Assembly (NCBI GenBank): GCA_024516155.1
Contig: JAJJXM010000016.1
Coordinates: 186,001-250,000, forward strand
Direction of reading: 5' to 3'
Origin: Pyronema omphalodes
Taxonomy: Eukaryota > Ascomycota > Pezizomycetes > Pezizales > Pyronemataceae
DNA length: 64,000 bases
Under the pieces are notes generated by a model. It did not search any database. It had not been told where the DNA came from and worked only from the letters and a program-made list of their open reading frames with translations. A program made the position numbers and the translations under genes. Position 1 is the stretch's first letter; every line of letters begins with the position of its first letter. This document shows, piece after piece, positions 36,301-48,200 of this stretch.

Positions 36301-37088
36301 AACCAGTTCAGTCCAGCAACCTGGTAATCTCTCATCTGACCACCCTGGATGTATGTCGGTGACTCTGTGAAGATTGTGTTGTTTGAGCCTTCACCCTCCT
36401 CGTCCTGCAAGAGCTCGGCATCCTCTTCCTGTTCGGTTCTTCGGCGGCGGTTCTCTGCTGCTCCAGCTTTCTTTCCCTTCTTGGCCTTTTGCTTTTCCTC
36501 CTCCTCCGCAAGAATTCGTTGGTAGTCAGGGTTATTTCCCATGAAGTGACGGAAAAGGTCTATGAATGGTGAGTTTCATTCGTGGACACAGGGTAAATTC
36601 AATAGCGCAGGGGAATGGGCGTACCAGTCAATCCAAGAAGGTACTTGATACGCTTCGTGGAGTCGTTGTCCTGTCAATCTGTCAGCCAGCTTCTCCAGGA
36701 TAAAAACTGTGAAGAGGTACCTTTCGCTCATTAAGCGTGTCATTCTTCTTTCCGAAGGCCTGCTTGCGCTCACTCGTCACAATTGAGCGCCTCCGGCGAC
36801 CGTCGTTGTGTTCGTTCTGGTCATCGTCTTCTTCGTCCATCTCCTCGTTTTCCTAAATACGTGTTAAAATTGAAAGTCGCGGTCGCGCACAAACGCGCCT
36901 CCATTCAGACTTACGTTATCGACATCCTATTTTTAATTAGTGACCGCCACAATAAATTCTTGAGAATTAACCCATACATTCATAGTAATATCCTCCTGTC
37001 CCTCCTCCTGCTCAGGGGAGCCTTCGCTCGGGCCGGCAACGCTGCTCTCATCGGCCATCTCAGCGTCCGATACTCTATTCCGCGCCAT
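33380..37088 (-). CDS. ISWI: ISWI-family chromatin remodelling ATPase
   Basis: Seven exons on the minus strand (37088-36978, 36926-36915, 36852-36721, 36670-36625, 36559-36234, 36183-33592, 33514-33380) give 1117 residues, the usual ISWI length. The N-terminus is acidic. The SNF2 ATPase begins near 180 ([20 protein letters not shown]), with Walker A in DEMGLGKT at 201-208 and DEAH at 304-307. The helicase C lobe carries [15 protein letters not shown]. The C-terminus has HAND, SANT ([20 protein letters not shown]) and SLIDE ([17 protein letters not shown]). The last exon adds a Lys/Ser tail ending KGKGKKK. ISWI slides and spaces nucleosomes in the nucleus; yeast has Isw1 and Isw2, and the sequence here does not let me choose. 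Exon 2 is only 12 nt (DVDN). The first in-frame ATG was taken as start. Confidence 0.95.
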
Positions 37089-38097
37089 AGCTTATGATGT
37101 AATGCACGTCACAGATAGCTAGAGTCCAGCTCACGACGGCTTGGAATCGTTGATGCTTTGGGTGTTGGTGGTTAATGAACGATAGCGGCGGAGCGTGCGG
37201 TGGATGCGCGTTGTTGGTATGGTGTGGAGTGAGCGAAGTAGGAGACAAGTTCGAGGCGAGAAACTTAGCAGGATCCTTCCTCCCTTCGCGTCTTCCCTGA
37301 GAACGCGTTGCTGTGGCATTTTTTGGAGCCGCCGCCAGCCTAACCGTTTTAGTAAAGAATAAATTCCGATGTATTCAGGTAGCGCGAAATTTCATTCAAC
37401 TACTCTAGTTATAATTGTAGCTGGTACTTGGTTATTTATGCTCTATTTCTTATTGTTATTGATGTTTTATTCTCCTCTCTGTTCTGTATTGTTCATACAT
37501 ACGTCATGAACGAAGTCCTGGAAGTATGTATCAGCCTTATTACTCATGATATCTAGCGACTGCACTACATATGTCTCCAGTAAAGACGTTGTCGGCTCAC
37601 TAAAATATGAGCGAAATGTATGTTAAACAGGTGTATTATGACAATGTATTTTGTATATTTTCAAAAAAAGTCCTGTATATATCTAAAAACCAATAAACAA
37701 AAGAAGAAGAAAATAGATGAGCCGCCAGGCGGCTCTGTTTCAGGCTTAGGAACAGCACATGGAGCAGGTCGGATGTGGAGAACCTGATTGGCCGATTGCC
37801 CTACTTTGGCTTTAGCTTCGCTGTGAACCTTTTGACCTCGCTCTTCACCTCGATTCCACGCGACCACCTCCACCTATCGAGGTCCACCTACCCATACATA
37901 CAAAGATACAGCAATAGCCGCGCCACGAAAACATTTGCTTCTCAACAACTTACTACACCCTGATTTCCTTACCACATTCGTTCCTACACCAGTACCCCTC
38001 TCTCGGTTTCACTACTTTGACATCACTTCACCAACCCGGCACCAGACCTTCGCCACTCCACAAGCTCACAGCTCGCCCAACCCTCAACACAAACGAT
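37089..38097. promoter_or_regulatory. Divergent intergenic region between ISWI and a nuclear-looking protein gene
   Basis: About 1 kb separates two divergent start codons. The ISWI-proximal 300 bp are GC-richer; 37.35-37.7 kb is AT-rich. It probably contains both promoters. No specific site was identified. Confidence 0.45.
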
Positions 38098-38979
38098 ATG
38101 GACATGCAGTCATTATCTACGAATTTACCAAAGCAGAATCGACCGGATCCGGAACTTGCACAGGCCTTTAGGACGGCTGCCCATTCCATTACACTATTAT
38201 ATACAAAAGCTGGAGAGAATGCCGGTAAGGCCAGACAGGATGGCCTTAAAGAGGGCTATGCAAGGTGCCTGGACGATGTACTATCACTGATCAATACGCT
38301 GGAGGAACGGAAAACGCCTCAGACATCTCGAAGTGAAACAATTCGACAATGGACTTTGTTTAAGAAACGAAAGTTAGCAGCTGAGCCGAACATAGATAAG
38401 GATCTCGACGACATATTAAGCAGTGGTCAACGCGAACGTGAGATACCGACTATGGAGGAGGACCAGCCTACCCCGGCGCCAACTACAGAACATAGTCCTT
38501 TTCAGTCAGAGAGTACTCCAACACAAACTACATTTCCGGTCCAGAGCATATCACAACCTCCAGCACACTACACATTCCAACCCGAGATTGTACAGCAGGC
38601 CCCACTGTACAACCCGTTCCAGACAGAGAGCACGTCCGAGATATTTCTCCCGCGAACACCGACATCGAATGCTTTTACGCAGCGACACTCCACACCAGAA
38701 CTAGGTAGCGAGGCGGACCAGACTTATTCCCGATCATCTACACCCTCAGAAACAATAGATAGCCGTAACTTCAACGAAGGAAACATGGATTCTAGAATCT
38801 TCCATGACGGCATCATGCAACAGTCGATTCCGCCTGCGTTCCGCAATTACGTTCCCCAGGTCAAGATGCTCGATTCTACGAAATCCGGGAACAACATGAA
38901 ATCTTCTAGGAATCGCAGGAAGAAGAGAAGGGCCGAGGAGGATGATTGTATCGACAAGAAGAAGTCGCGCTACAGATGA
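38098..38979 (+). CDS. Conserved hypothetical protein with C-terminal basic NLS, HAPSTR1-like N-terminus (tentative)
   Basis: A single-exon ORF of 293 residues from ATG 38098. An alternative ATG at 38017 would add 27 residues. Residues 18-60 (DPELAQAFRTAAHSITLLY, then a helix with ARQDGLKEGYARCLDDVL) form a helical segment that reminds me of the F-x-x-SA-x-A-V-x-LY start of HAPSTR1/DUF4588 stress-response proteins. This is a memory-based resemblance, not an alignment. Residues 90-105 (RQWTLFKKRKLA) form a second basic helix. 125-250 is low-complexity, Pro/Gln/Thr-rich. The end (RNRRKKRRAEED ... KKKSRYR) is a bipartite-type nuclear signal. The gene lies head-to-head with ISWI. A nuclear adaptor role is plausible; the function is not established. 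Confidence 0.7.
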   Translation: MDMQSLSTNLPKQNRPDPELAQAFRTAAHSITLLYTKAGENAGKARQDGLKEGYARCLDDVLSLINTLEERKTPQTSRSETIRQWTLFKKRKLAAEPNIDKDLDDILSSGQREREIPTMEEDQPTPAPTTEHSPFQSESTPTQTTFPVQSISQPPAHYTFQPEIVQQAPLYNPFQTESTSEIFLPRTPTSNAFTQRHSTPELGSEADQTYSRSSTPSETIDSRNFNEGNMDSRIFHDGIMQQSIPPAFRNYVPQVKMLDSTKSGNNMKSSRNRRKKRRAEEDDCIDKKKSRYR

Positions 38980-40015
38980 GAAGCGTAGGCGGCACAGTGC
39001 TTTGGTAGAAAAATGTATCGACAGCATAAAGGGGGTCAGGAGATGTGACAACTGGCGTATTCAACATATTATAGCAACGCGTACACTTAATTTGTGTGTT
39101 ATTGTTGTACGGATGGCCCATTCAAATGTTTTCGGCTTTGAATTTGTGTATTTTCCGTTTTAGTGGGCAATCTATTTCATTTGTCATTTGTATAAGTTCA
39201 CTATCCACTATTAGTGATCTTTAGTCTACACCGGGTAGATGGGATGTTCTTGGGTTTTTCGTTTATCTTTCTGTCAATATTTCTGGTGGTTACTTTCTTT
39301 CCGTTTCTTTTTTGCGATTTTGTTACTTCACGGGATGGTTGCAATTGGCCTTTTTCATAGATTACTAGTGTCTCATCATTATAAAGGAGTAAGGTGTATA
39401 GCGTACTAAAATACCAATGATGTCGAGAGTTTGTCGTTCCAATGCACTACACATCAAACATTTCGTGTCGTGATTATATTCGATACTCTGCACATCATAG
39501 ATTATTTGTGATGATCATAGTCAATACTCTGTGCATCATATATCATTCGTAGTAATCATATTCAATATTCTACACACATACATCATCCATAGGAATCATA
39601 CATATACATATGTATATCGAAGTATTCGCGCTAAATTACTCACCGTGCTAAGTGCATAATTCGGCAGGGTTCCACGCACCGACAGCACGGGAAAGGAGTT
39701 CATATCGATCTGCATCCAAGCGCAAAATGGTGTAAAGCTACGGCGTGAACCCGAGCCAGACAATCCGAGCAACTTTGCGACTAACCTCCAAGTCACTCTA
39801 AACCTCCAATTCACGGGAATTGTTTTTTTCTCGCGATATCGTCAATCGTTTTTTTTTTTAATTTTTCGAGAGAGAGATATCCTACCACATTCACTAAAAA
39901 AAATTAACATCTAAATTATCATTAACTCTACTCGCCCGACAAAGCCGGTTATGATACCGCGCACCCCCGAAGCTTTCTAACACATCTCAACGCGTCTAAG
40001 CAACCAGTCATAGTA
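38980..40015. other. Intergenic region between the 293-aa protein gene and DUF218
   Basis: 3' UTR and promoter DNA. From 39460 to 39605 there are three or four degenerate copies of a unit of about 60 nt (GTGATTATATTCGATACTCTGCACATCATA and variants). No gene. Confidence 0.6.
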
Positions 40016-41192
40016 ATGGCTATCTCTATCCGTCTCCCGTCAGAATCCTCAACCCCGCCTCATTACCGCTACCGACAAAACTTTCTATCCCCCCGAATCT
40101 GGAGACGAATTCTACCTGTTGTTCTCGTCTTCTTTTTACTCGTCGAATCGTACCGCTTCTTGTCTGCTGGTGCTCATACAGCTACACCTTCAGATCAACA
40201 GCTGCTACAGGATGCTGGCGCGATAATACCATCCCCCGGTACCGGCCCTGGAGCTTCCACAGCAGCAGCGACGGCAGATCTGGATTTAGGGCCACCTCTA
40301 ACCCAGCTTAAAACTCTCGTTATAGTAGCATGCCACGCGATCTGGTTAGGAGGACCGACAGCGGGGAAGGAAGAGAACGAGTGGGTATTAGAAAGCTATC
40401 AAAGAGGCAGAAACGAACAAATAGTCTGGGGACGACATATTGAAGCCGGAGTGAAAGCCGCACAAGAAGATGAAGGGGCGTTATTAGTATTCAGCGGAGG
40501 AGAAACCCGGCCTGGAGTAGGACCTAGAATGGAGGGGGGAAGTTATTTCGTAGGTTACCTTACCTATTGGAGCTGTGAAAGAAAGCCTTCGGGAAACTTA
40601 CCGGGAATTTGGAAGCTTTTTTGGCCTTTGATCAAGCTTTGGGGTTGTTACATCTGCATCTACTAACCATATGTTTTTTTATTTCCAGGACCTAGCCGTA
40701 GCACGAGGTCTCATCGATGCACCGCTTCTGAACCGCACCACAACCGAACTGGTAGCATTAGACAGCTACCAAAACCTCCTCTTCTCCCTACTACGCTTCC
40801 ATGAATTAACCGGTTCTTATCCCGAACATATCACGCTTGTTTCTTACGCTTTCAAAAAATCCCGTTTTGTGGATTCTCATCTGGCTGCTATTAAATACCC
40901 CGAGACAAGGTTTACGTTTATCGGTATAGACCCGGAGGGTATTGCGGAGGAGGAGATGGAGAAGATAAAATTAGGAGAAGGAAAAACGAGGGAAATGTGG
41001 GGGAAGGATCCGTATGCCTGTCATGAAGGAGGTTTGAGAGGGAAGAGGAGACATAGGAATGGTGGAAGGAGAGGTTGGGGGTATAAAGATACTGTGAAGG
41101 AACAGACTGTGAGGGCATTGTTGGGGTGGTGTAGAAGCAGGGGAGCTAAGGGACAGATTTGGGGGGAGGGGAAGTTGCCGTGGATGGAGTAG
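40016..41192 (+). CDS. DUF218-domain membrane-anchored protein
   Basis: Two exons (40016-40549 and 40689-41192) around a 139-nt intron give 345 residues. A single hydrophobic helix at about 33-49 (LPVVLVFFLLVESYRFL) after a basic stretch predicts a type II membrane anchor. The DUF218 fold follows: LKTLVIVACHAIWLGG, then WGRHIEAGVKAAQEDEGALLVFSGGETRPG. After the junction (SYF-DLAVARG) come ELVALDSYQNLLFSLLRF and HITLVSYAFKKSRFVDSHLAAIKYP. In bacteria this family includes YdcF/ElyC-type proteins; in fungi it is uncharacterised and probably acts in the secretory pathway. The C-terminus is basic (RGKRRHRNGGRRG). Junction phase and SGGETRPG continuity support the splice choice. Confidence 0.85.
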
Positions 41193-43614
41193 AGCCTTCT
41201 GGATTGTCGAAGCTCTGGTGCTCTAGTGGGGGGTGGAGGTTAATGAAGGGGATTTTGGTGTTGGTGGTGGATGGGGCGGGGGGGGGGGGGGGGGGGGATG
41301 CGCAGTGACCGGGGATACAGAGATGTTGTAATGAATTCTTGCTATGGATACCCTGAAATATCCATAGCATGTGTTTTAGATGTAATGTACAATTTATTTA
41401 GTTGGGTGGATGGGGGGATAAGGGTAGGGGGTGTATGTTTTGACATAATATTTGGGCATTATTTTTCTTTTTTTCTTTTCTTTTTCTTCTAGGTATGAAT
41501 CCAGTGGTAAAATAATGTTGATATATAGAATTAGGTATTGAAAATTATAACGGATGATGGATCACAACTCAACTCAGGCTGTCAGCTGTAGATATCGACT
41601 CTGACTATAAAAAGCATTGTTTGGTGTAATACTTCTCCATACATCCATTTGTCGAGTTACGAGTTTTTATAGTTATTGATTTCCGTAACAAACTACTAAT
41701 AGAAGGGGTTCAAGAATTCCAGAATTCTTCAACGCAGGCGGCAGTAATAATGGTTAATTCACTTCCACTGTTTGAATTAAATATAAATAGAATATACCAC
41801 CTTCTCAGTATGGGGATCAAGATACATCCCATTATATATGATCTGGAGTTAATCCTGAACAGGAAGTCAAGCTACTACTAATAGCCTTAGTCATGAAATA
41901 TCACTAGCGCTTCGATGGTCGAAAAGTACTTGCCAGGAAAGTACTTCTATGAAGAATGTATCTGAATTTGTATTTGTATTTATATTTGTATAGAGAATGA
42001 GTTAGTTATCTAGGTAAAATCATGGGGATAGAGGTAGGTGGTAGAAAGATATTGCATAGTAGCCATAACAGCCAGGGATTTGAGTCAATTAGGTATTGAA
42101 CCCGAAACTTTAGGTAGTTTAAACCGTAATCTCGTAAGTAAAGCTGAAGACTGAAGCCCGGCCTGATGATACTTGATAATACATAAATAGTATCTATAGA
42201 CCTTCAGAATATCCATTTACCCTAGACCTTCCTACCTTCAACAATCATCACAATCATAAACAAACCAAAAATATCCCCAACCACATCTTCAACTCCCAAG
42301 GTAAGAGGCCTATAACTATTAACGACGAATCTAAACCATAGAAAAAGGATGACATATAATATTTCCCAATAACGATAACTCTTGCAGCCTCTATCCAAGA
42401 GTAGCTGAAAAGTGAATCGTTGAGTAATTGCGTATCTAAAACTACAGCGTTGTTCATACCTTAGATCAAGCATGCGTATGGAGAGCATTTTGAGGTTTTG
42501 GGGCCGGGAGGGGATGGAAAGGTAGGATATATCTTCTCGTTTGGATGTTATTGTTCCTATATGTAGGGGGGTTTTATTTTTCGGAATATTGTAGGATGTT
42601 GGATGTGCTTTGATGAAGAGAATGAGGATGCGGGGATTGAGGATAGCGGTGATGGGGTATGGTTAGGGTATGAGTTCGTGAGCACAGGGCTTCCCAGGCC
42701 AGGCCGAGTCAAGGGAAGGGGAGAAGGGGGGGGGAGGGGTATCAATAGAGTCAAAGGAACATAACCGAGTCCATAGAAACATACGCCTACGCATACGCAT
42801 ACCTATAATCCCAGCTTTCCCAAATCACATCGCCGTTTCCCTATATGTACCTGGCGCAGCCTGCAAACCCTCTCAATTCACATCACTTACCCATTCATCA
42901 AAACGATATCCATCAAATAACCAATCACTGATAAGATATATCCTCAACCCCGAAAATAACGATCGATATCAATTCATACGTCATGATAAACTGAAAAATG
43001 AACCATATCTCTTCATATCTCCTTAGATATATCCCCGCGTATTTTCGCACAACTTTGCGTAACATACTCAACTTCGCATAAAGTCATGCTTCCATAAATG
43101 AATAAAAAATGGAAAAAAAAAATAAAACATAGCCCGGCCCGGAACTCGAAACCCGGACATACTGCATTTTTCCTCGACATGAGTTGTCTGCAGAAAAGGC
43201 GCCCGAAACCTCCATAACCATGCCCCGAGTTGAATTCCAGGCAGAAAAAATAAAAGAAATACCCCCGTTCACCGGAAAATTGTTTCTCCGAGCTTTGCCC
43301 AACTTTGCCTGACTTTTCCTGGCTTTGTCTGGCTTTGTCTGGCCTTGCCGAGCTGTGCCAAAAAAAAAAAAAAAACACCCCCCATAAATATCCCCATTTT
43401 AAAGCGACCGAATCCCCCCCCAGAATTCCGTTCCCAAAGAAAAAAAAATAAAAGAAAATAAAAAAAAGATATGCCACAAACGAATGGAATTCCCTGTTGA
43501 CTCCTGATTCCGACTTTCAACCGTATCGCATTACTATTTTTGATCTCTCCGATAACTTCGATTTTCGCAATTTCTTCGAAATCTTCGATTCATTCGATAT
43601 CATCCCAACAGCAC
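41193..43614. other. Intergenic region with homopolymers and short repeats
   Basis: No gene seen. It contains a poly-G run (41278-41297) and T-rich DNA to 41490. 41.5-42.8 kb is AT-rich and featureless. 43.28-43.36 kb holds degenerate 10-nt CTTTGTCTGG/CTTTGCCCAA repeats that translate as KPGKARQ-type frames on the minus strand. A poly-A run follows near 43360-43375. The distal end is the 3' side of the minus-strand membrane protein gene. Confidence 0.6.
41278..41297. repeat. Poly-G homopolymer, 20 nt
   Basis: An uninterrupted G run in the 3' flank of the DUF218 gene. Confidence 0.9.
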
Positions 43615-44535
43615 TCATGCCCCACTACTACCTCTCTGATAAACCGGTAACCTCGGGACCTCCTGCTCACTTGGTCTATTCATATCAAAGCTATTGATAC
43701 TAATCCCATCATTATCCACTTCTCTGGAATGTAATTCGACCGGAACCTGCGGGGGTGAAGGCTGTGGTAACGATTGTCTCAAAGACTGTCGATTTTCCGG
43801 ATCCCTTAATATCGGAGCGCCTCCTCCTTGTTGTTGTTCTTGGACATGTTGTTGTTGGTTAGGAATATAAGATTCCTGTAACGGAACACCAGATTGAAGG
43901 TTATAATCACTACTCGGGTTCCAAGTAGTGGTAGCTGGTGGAGCGCTGTAAACGGGAGATGCGTGAGATGTTGGAGATGAAGCTCGAGACTTGTCAAGGA
44001 CGGGGACGGACTCGTGGTAGGTATTTGCGCGACGTTTACGACGGGCCAAGAATATTACGAGGCCTATGATGAGGGATACGAAGACGATTCCACCAATTAC
44101 TCCGCCGACTATTGGGCCGATTTTAGGATTTTTGGCGGGAGGAATCTTGGATTTGAAGGCCGGAGAAGGATCGTGGGGTACGTCAGTCGTATCATGACTG
44201 CTGGTTTCCAAAGGTGTAATAGATGCGGTAGGCGCTGTGGAGGACGATGAAGATGATTGTGTAGAACTTGACGGGTATACGGTTGTGGTCATTGGCTGTT
44301 GCTGTTGCCGGCGTTGTGCATCGATGTCATTGATATTTTGTATAGTTTTACAGATTTCGCTGTTTTTGACAATCCCGCTGTTTTTGACAATCTCAGAGCA
44401 ATACACTTTACAGTAATCTGTTGCTGGATCTGTTATTGGACTGTAATCACAGTAGAATGAAGCGGCATCTGTATTGCTAGAGCTAGGTGGAGTGATTAAA
44501 TACGATATAGTTACTGGTGTCTCGGGGCTGGACAT
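43615..44535 (-). CDS. Single-pass membrane protein with Ser/Thr-rich ectodomain
   Basis: A single ORF of 306 residues. The order is a short N-terminal part with four Cys (29, 42, 46, 62) and an internal near-repeat (VKNSGIVKNSE), a Gln/Ser/Thr-rich stalk (75-125), a Lys/Pro juxtamembrane part, one TM helix at about 141-163 (PIVGGVIGGIVFVSLIIGLV), then a basic stop-transfer RRKRR and a cytoplasmic tail rich in Pro and Gln with PVELHSRE near its end. This layout resembles fungal Mid2/Wsc-like sensors and other uncharacterised plasma membrane proteins. No signal peptide is visible at the chosen ATG, so a short upstream exon carrying it may be missing. The ligand is unknown. Confidence 0.7.
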   Translation of the reverse strand: MSSPETPVTISYLITPPSSSNTDAASFYCDYSPITDPATDYCKVYCSEIVKNSGIVKNSEICKTIQNINDIDAQRRQQQQPMTTTVYPSSSTQSSSSSSTAPTASITPLETSSHDTTDVPHDPSPAFKSKIPPAKNPKIGPIVGGVIGGIVFVSLIIGLVIFLARRKRRANTYHESVPVLDKSRASSPTSHASPVYSAPPATTTWNPSSDYNLQSGVPLQESYIPNQQQHVQEQQQGGGAPILRDPENRQSLRQSLPQPSPPQVPVELHSREVDNDGISINSFDMNRPSEQEVPRLPVYQRGSSGA

Positions 44536-44713
44536 ATTGGCGAAGAAGGTTGTTTAATCCACGTCTCTGTCGAATATGTGCGAATATCGTCGGTTGAGTA
44601 TCGTATCTTCCGATGGGAGAAGCGAAGTAAGTGAAGATGAAAGGAAGCAGACCTTTCGATTAGAATGGCTGAGCCAACCGGATGTGACACAAGCTGAGAG
44701 GTGCTTATGGTTT

Positions 44714-44734
44714 GGGGGGGGGGGGGGGGGGGGG
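44714..44734. repeat. Poly-G homopolymer, 21 nt
   Basis: An uninterrupted G run about 180 bp upstream of the minus-strand membrane protein start. Confidence 0.9.
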
Positions 44735-46728
44735 CTTTGATATTATGAGCATTTGAAGGCCCTGTGGTATGTTGCCCGACTGACAGGCATCTTGGTTGGG
44801 TTGAGTTGGGTTGGGTGGCCTTGTCTGCAGCATCGAAAAACAAAAGCAAATCATATGCGGTTAGCTGTTGTTGATGATCGCCTCGTGTCGCCAATAAACT
44901 GATCGGATGCCCTGTGTCTGTAGTGTTATGTATCTATAAATGGATGGATACTGCGCATGTTGTGAGAAGTGGGTGTGAGCAGAATGCAAGTATGATGCGG
45001 GGTCGAAAGCTGATGTTGCCTGTCAGCGCCGACACATATTCGATCAGACTATTAATACGAGCCCGCTGCCTCACTCCGAAGATTGCAAACACGCAAAACA
45101 ATTCAGAGTTTCAGGAGACTTTGATTTGAGTTTATTTTATTTCTCCTTTTTGCATGTTGATGCTGCAGTTGCCTGTCAAGAATGGAGTGACGTGACGTGT
45201 TGGCCGTCTATCGTTGCTGTCGATAGGGTCCTTTCCCATGTGCGACCGCCGCCTGTTGCACTTGAGGCTTGTCTAGTGTCCTCGGTGGGGTGCCTCAAGT
45301 ACGGCGCAGCCAGCCCAAATGATTCGGACATACATAGCAACGGAACAACCGCAACTTCAGAGGTTCCCTCAAAAAGAATAAGGCCTGAAGAAACCTCTGA
45401 TAGCCAATTTTGGCCATGAAAATTAAAAAATTGTCCGGTACTTCACAAAGAGAAGTTGTCTTGGTACTTCCAGTGGTACATATGTAATGGGGAACAAAAG
45501 TCAGGCTCAGTGATACCACAGCGCGCTGAACTTACCCCGGTACCCGATTATGTACATAGCTCAGCCGCACGCCTAGTGTGGTCTTACATTGGCGGAAGCG
45601 AACGATGGCAGCCATGATGTTTCCCAGTGAATTTGGCCATCCTAAAGAAGTAGCGATGAACCAATTTTGTGATGAGTGTGGAGACAAGTTACGTACTCCG
45701 TGTTGGTTTGGAAAACGAAGTGGGCGCTTGATATGTAGTCCCCGTGTAGGGGGGTTTCCGAAACATTTAGATGCGAACCATGAAACGATGTACATCACAA
45801 CTTCGATACCTATCACACTGTCAGCTGGCCTTTGCTTCATATTTTTTTCCATGCCAATCGATAAAGCCCGTCTCCAGAATCCTTAGGATGCGTTTAAAAT
45901 AGCATATATCTGTACATATATACTCCACTCGTCTTCTGCCAGATTCCCAAGACATGTTGTGGCCGATAACTTTCTCGTCAGCAACGGTGACTGACAAAAT
46001 CAACGCGCACTCGAGAGAACATCCTTGCTAGATAGGCGGAGAGGCAGATCTTCACCCCGTAGCTGCATAGATTAGCCTCCGCTATGCCACACGGAGAAGT
46101 ACTCTAGACCGGACTCGATGTTAGATCCAAAATCTGCCCTACCTACATACAGTTGTCGAGCAAGACGGAGCTTCGCCGGATCGCATCTCATCAACGGTTC
46201 TAAGCCCCGTGTAAGGTGATATGTTGGCGAAACCCCCTATCTTTCTATGCAACCCGAAAGGCATCGACTGTTGTATCGCGGTCCGGGGTATCGGAGGGCT
46301 CTCTTGCATGGCGTTATGCTGTCTGTACCCATAATTACACGACATCGTTTCCTCGAGGAGAGAGTATGCGCCTTCAGTGACCACCAATTTAATATGTTCG
46401 AGTCCTATGGCGTCGTTACACAGTTTTATTCTTCCAGCATGTGTAATAGCATCTTAAAATAAATCCTAGGTGCAGCATTATTTTGGCGTTCCTCTGATAT
46501 GTAACAGGATGAAGAGTAGGTACGAGCATCGAAGTGATGGCACTGTAGATGTATTTGAGCTGTTAGCAGAAGTATGTAAAGGTGTGTGCTTATGAACTTG
46601 ATACTAGCCTCCAAGTCAAGAACCACCACATTAACCCCGCGGAAGGTATATCCATTCATACTCTAAGGGAGTGGGGGATGGAACGTACCAACCAGGTAAT
46701 TGGTATTGAGAGAAGTCCGTCATGCAGA

Positions 46729-46938
46729 AGTTGTTCAGTTGTTCAGTTGTTCAGTTGTTCAGTTGTTCAGTGTTCAGTTGTTCAGTTGTTCAGTTGTTCA
46801 GTTGTTCAGTTGTTCAGTTGTTCAGTTGTTCAGTTGTTCAGTTGTTCAGTTGTTCAGTTGTTCAGTTGTTCAGTTGTTCAGTTGTTCAGTTGTTCAGTTG
46901 TTCAGTTGTTCAGTTGTTCAGTTGTTCAGTTGTTCAGT
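46729..46938. repeat. 8-bp tandem array (TTGTTCAG)n
   Basis: About 26 copies of an 8-nt unit, with one 3-nt deletion (GTGTTCAG) near 46770. It generates VVQLFSCS-type repeats in three plus-strand frames, which are not credible proteins. Confidence 0.93.
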
Positions 46939-48200
46939 ATGGTTAGGTGCATTGCTGACATGATTGAAACGCTCTTAGCGAAGCTCCCTTTGAACATGTC
47001 CATATCTGCCTTAGCGATTCAATCATCACCAGTTGTTCACACAAACCATGTGCGTATATAATAATTTGGAGCAGTTTCTGTCGGAATCGTTGACGAATTG
47101 CTGCGGTAAGTTGGAATGATACATGATTAATAAAGAGGAGGAATGAAAAGGCTCGATGATGGCAGAGGAAAACGGGTGGAAGATGGAAGATGGTTTCGAG
47201 AATCTCAGCCTTACGGAGCCAGCCCTGAAAACTGGGCGCGCGAAGTAAGTCTTGAATCTTCAGTGATACTCTGTGAAGCGTCTACACATTGACGGCGACT
47301 TCAAATTCCGGGTCCAGTTGTCAGTCATTCAGAGACAGGTGTGCATTTCCATACATATCATCAAGGATATGGCTTGAAGAGGGTGCTTGAAGGGAGCCCT
47401 GTGTAATTGTATCGTCCACTACCTACGGTGTAACTTACGGCATCTCACCCGCACTGCTGTGAAAAAGAGTAAACTCGATCTCGAATACAGTAATCGTACT
47501 CGGTACTATCTGGATTCTGCGCATGTTTTAAGATGCGAAACCGGTGTACATGTAGACACGCGTGACTTACATCGGCAAAAAATGTCTAAGGCTTTTTTTC
47601 GAATGGACATTTTGAAGTGCTTGATTGTGAAGCCAAAGTCGATTATCGCGATATTCAGCATTTCGCTGAAGTATAACACTAATAACAAAACATGCCGCAA
47701 ACCGCGTACAGTTTGCCGCAAGGGGACACTGTGACGTCTTTTTGTCAATGGACGGTATAGTGCTGCATTTTTGATTTTATATGTAGCATTTTGGCATACC
47801 TCACAACGCGACAACAAACATCACCAATTTTGCATCGCAACACTTGCCTGAGTAACTCAAACAGCAGTCGTGAACATAATTGCGCGCGTGGGTTGCTGGG
47901 ATCAGTTCGTGAAAAAGTGTGGACATTCAAACGAACAATTAGGGCTGGAACCCTACAGTCACGCACTTTCGTCGTCCGCATACGGTTAGTGTGTGCGTTT
48001 CCGCAACAGCGCACAGGAAATGCCGGGGTTGCCACTACGAATCTTTGCAGTTGTCCGACGAAGTGCTACGACGTTGAACGCTGCATCCGATTCCTTCATT
48101 TTCAGCAAGTCTAGTCGCCTAATATCAACCATGTGTACGAAACTCTCGATTCTACAATTTTGCCGGTGCAATCGCTAACTTCGATGCAGCTGGAGCTGAG

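Larger units (their letters stand above)
44536..48200. other. Gene-poor interval with an 8-bp tandem array
   Basis: No gene is supported. It includes a poly-G tract (44714-44734) in the promoter of the minus-strand membrane protein, weak open frames at 45.1-45.9 kb (see rejected items), the (TTGTTCAG)n array, and the RACK1 promoter from about 47.2 kb. A GCTAAC-TTCGATGCAG sequence at about 48174-48189 looks like an intron branch site and acceptor belonging to a RACK1 5' leader intron. Confidence 0.55.

Noticed and set aside
45605..45886. Small ORF with CDECGDK and further Cys residues
   Set aside because: The zinc-knuckle-like text is short and includes a low-quality C-terminal half. There is no homologue that I recognise and no supporting intron or context.
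46582..47061. ORF of 159 codons across the (TTGTTCAG)n array
   Set aside because: Most of it is repeat translation open in three frames.
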